A stretch of DNA of 7,080 bases, taken from positions 1 through 7,080 of the forward strand of contig QHYA01000021.1 of NCBI GenBank assembly GCA_003223995.1, in the 5' to 3' direction. Origin of the DNA: Acidobacteriota bacterium. GTDB lineage: Bacteria; Acidobacteriota; Polarisedimenticolia; QHYA01. Positions 6,100-7,080 of the stretch are shown piece by piece; within the stretch, counting starts at the first letter, position 1; every line of letters begins with the position of its first letter. Both the position numbers and the translations under genes were made by a program. The notes below the pieces were generated by a model. The model saw only the letters and a list, made by a program, of their open reading frames with translations, had not been told where the DNA came from and searched no databases.

Positions 6100-6702
6100 A
6101 TGTCGCCAGAGAGAAATTCCATCCTGAGTGTCGGAATGCGAGGGTTTCCCTCCCGTGAGGATCTCATTGCCGGGCTCGTCTCTTCTCCAGAAGCCCTCGG
6201 GGAGGGCTTCTGTCTTGTTTGCAAGTCAATCCCGCTGGGGCAGGATCGAAGGATCGATCTTCTGGGAGTAGATAGGTCCGGCGACCCTGTTCTCGTCGTC
6301 GCGTCCCTCGGCCCCAGCGAACCCTCATTGCTGGAGGTTCTCGATCTTGCCGCCTGGGCAGAGGATGCAGAAGCTTTACTCCGGAGCTTGATTCCGGGCT
6401 CTCGGGGAGACGGTCGCGGAAAGCCCCGGATTCTATTTCTCGCGGGCGACTTCAGCCAACGCCTGCTTCGCCTTTCGAGCTTGCTGAGGCGCGAGAGGAT
6501 CGAGTTGGTCCTCTACCGTCCGGTCTCGCTCGGGACGGAGAGCGGTCTGCTCCTTGAAAACCTCTCGACCGCGGAGGCAGGGGCCGCTCGTTGCCCGAGC
6601 GCTTCTCCCCTTTCCGCGCGACAGACCCTCGCGGCCGACGCGCGATTGACGATGCAGGAAATCGAGGAACTTTCACGGCCCCTCCGATCGGCCGGGGGTT
6701 AG
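6100..6702 (+). CDS. Unrecognised protein resembling a degenerate PD-(D/E)XK / NucS-like nuclease domain
   Basis: This is a 200-residue, probably cytoplasmic protein with no signal or membrane segment. Residues 19-71 (REDLIAGLVSSPEALGEGF... RIDLLGVDRSGDPVLVVA) follow the pattern of restriction-fold proteins of the NucS/DUF91 kind, typically 'PELLGEGL..., RIDLLAVDRDGRLVVIELKRG'. The aspartate of the IDLL strand (Asp53) is present. The following E-x-K pair is replaced by Val67-Ala68-Ser69, so nuclease activity is unlikely. Residues ~109-145 (PRILFLAGDF..., IELVLYRPVSL) fit the later strands of that fold. The last ~55 residues are Ala/Ser/Leu-rich and look poorly structured. ATG 6100 has no Shine-Dalgarno; ATG 6136 (Met13) is an alternative start that keeps the domain. 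The gene lies behind the promoter at 6031 and ends ten bases before the MinD/FlhG-like gene. Coding status is fairly sure; the fold is inferred by eye. Confidence 0.7.
   Translation: MSPERNSILSVGMRGFPSREDLIAGLVSSPEALGEGFCLVCKSIPLGQDRRIDLLGVDRSGDPVLVVASLGPSEPSLLEVLDLAAWAEDAEALLRSLIPGSRGDGRGKPRILFLAGDFSQRLLRLSSLLRRERIELVLYRPVSLGTESGLLLENLSTAEAGAARCPSASPLSARQTLAADARLTMQEIEELSRPLRSAGG
6188..6220 (+). terminator. Terminator-like hairpin inside the 6100 coding region
   Basis: CAGAAGCCCTC (6188-6198) and GAGGGCTTCTG (6202-6212) are perfect 11-bp complements around a GGG loop. They are followed by TCTTGTTT (6213-6220), six T in eight bases. This has the shape of an intrinsic terminator for plus-strand transcription. 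It lies about 90 bases into the gene and encodes PEALGEGFC. It could act as an attenuator or be a coincidence of codon choice. Confidence 0.4.
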
Positions 6703-6712
6703 CGTCGAGGCG

Positions 6713-7080
6713 ATGCGCGTGAATCGTCCTGCTACGGGAAGCCCGCAAGGCGCCTCACGGCGTTCCCTGGGGCGTGGTTTCTCCGAGCTTGGAGGCAGAT
6801 CCCTGCGCCAGTATCTCGGTCAGTCCGATCCGATAGCTTCGTGGCATCCGGAGGGGGATCAGGCAGCTGCCGCGAGGCGAAGGTACGGCGCAATCGCCAT
6901 CGCCAGCGGCAAAGGGGGGACCGGAAAAACCACGGTCGCGGCAAACCTCGCCACTCTTCTCGGCGGCTCGGACCTGAGAGTGTTGCTCATCGATGCCGAT
7001 TTTGGCCTTGCCAATCTCCACTTCCTGCTCGGTTTGCAGCCAAAGACCAGCCTGGCGCGACTGCTTCTCGGAGGGCTCGG
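6713..7080 (+). CDS. MinD/FlhG-like P-loop ATPase, N-terminal part
   Basis: 122 residues are visible before the window ends. SGKGGTGKTT (65-74) is the deviant Walker A of the MinD/ParA/FlhG class, with the signature lysine Lys67 and the P-loop Lys72. DADFGLANLHFLLG (from 94) is the following switch strand and matches the DADLGLANVDVLLG form typical of FlhG/YlxH and MinD. Just before the ATPase core, DQAAAAR (49-55) resembles the DQAxxLR motif with which FlhG stimulates the FlhF GTPase, with Leu replaced by Ala. About 45 Ser/Gly/Arg-rich residues precede it. The start may be ATG 6713 or GTG 6719; GAGG at 6707-6710 is better spaced for GTG (8 bases). It lies ten bases after the 6100 gene, so the two are probably one operon. 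Likely role: nucleotide-dependent positioning or assembly control at the membrane. FlhG is favoured over MinD or ParA, not proven. Confidence 0.9.
   Translation, partial: MRVNRPATGSPQGASRRSLGRGFSELGGRSLRQYLGQSDPIASWHPEGDQAAAARRRYGAIAIASGKGGTGKTTVAANLATLLGGSDLRVLLIDADFGLANLHFLLGLQPKTSLARLLLGGL

Overview
The window is high-GC, gene-dense bacterial chromosome. No phage, insertion sequence, CRISPR array, tRNA or rRNA was seen. Several traits suggest a diderm (Gram-negative-type) bacterium: a PMT/ArnT-family integral-membrane glycosyltransferase, an exported CRTAC1-type FG-GAP/ASPIC-UnbV protein with a lipobox, and a MinD/FlhG-type ATPase. CRTAC1-type proteins are common in Acidobacteriota, Planctomycetota, Eisenbacteria-like lineages and similar groups. 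The phylum is an inference and cannot be fixed from this window.

Layout, left to right. (1) 1-1312, minus: 5' part of a GT39/GT83 lipid-linked sugar transferase that runs off the left edge. (2) About 125 bp of divergent spacer. (3) folC, plus, best started at TTG 1439 and ending at 2773: folate polyglutamylation. (4) A 120-bp gap with a weak candidate promoter. (5) 2894-4726, plus: a large exported protein with seven Ca-binding FG-GAP motifs and a C-terminal ASPIC/UnbV domain. (6) 4737-5162, plus: a small signal-anchored protein with an FN3/Ig-like domain, probably co-transcribed with the previous gene. (7) 5164-5883, minus: trmB, tRNA m7G46 methyltransferase, convergent with (6) across one base. 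(8) 5884-6099: spacer with the best promoter in the window (TTGACA-N15-TATAAG). (9) 6100-6702, plus: an unrecognised protein that resembles a PD-(D/E)XK/NucS-like nuclease domain whose E-x-K catalytic pair is missing. (10) 6713 onward, plus: N-terminal part of a MinD/FlhG-like P-loop ATPase that runs off the right edge.

The folC and trmB genes are ordinary housekeeping. Genes (5) and (6) look like a cell-envelope pair. Genes (9) and (10) look like a two-gene transcription unit in which a probably inactive nuclease-fold protein precedes a FlhG-like positioning ATPase. The early coding region of (9) carries a perfect 11-bp hairpin followed by a T-rich stretch, which reads like an intrinsic terminator or attenuator. 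That right-hand module is the part of the window most worth a second look.
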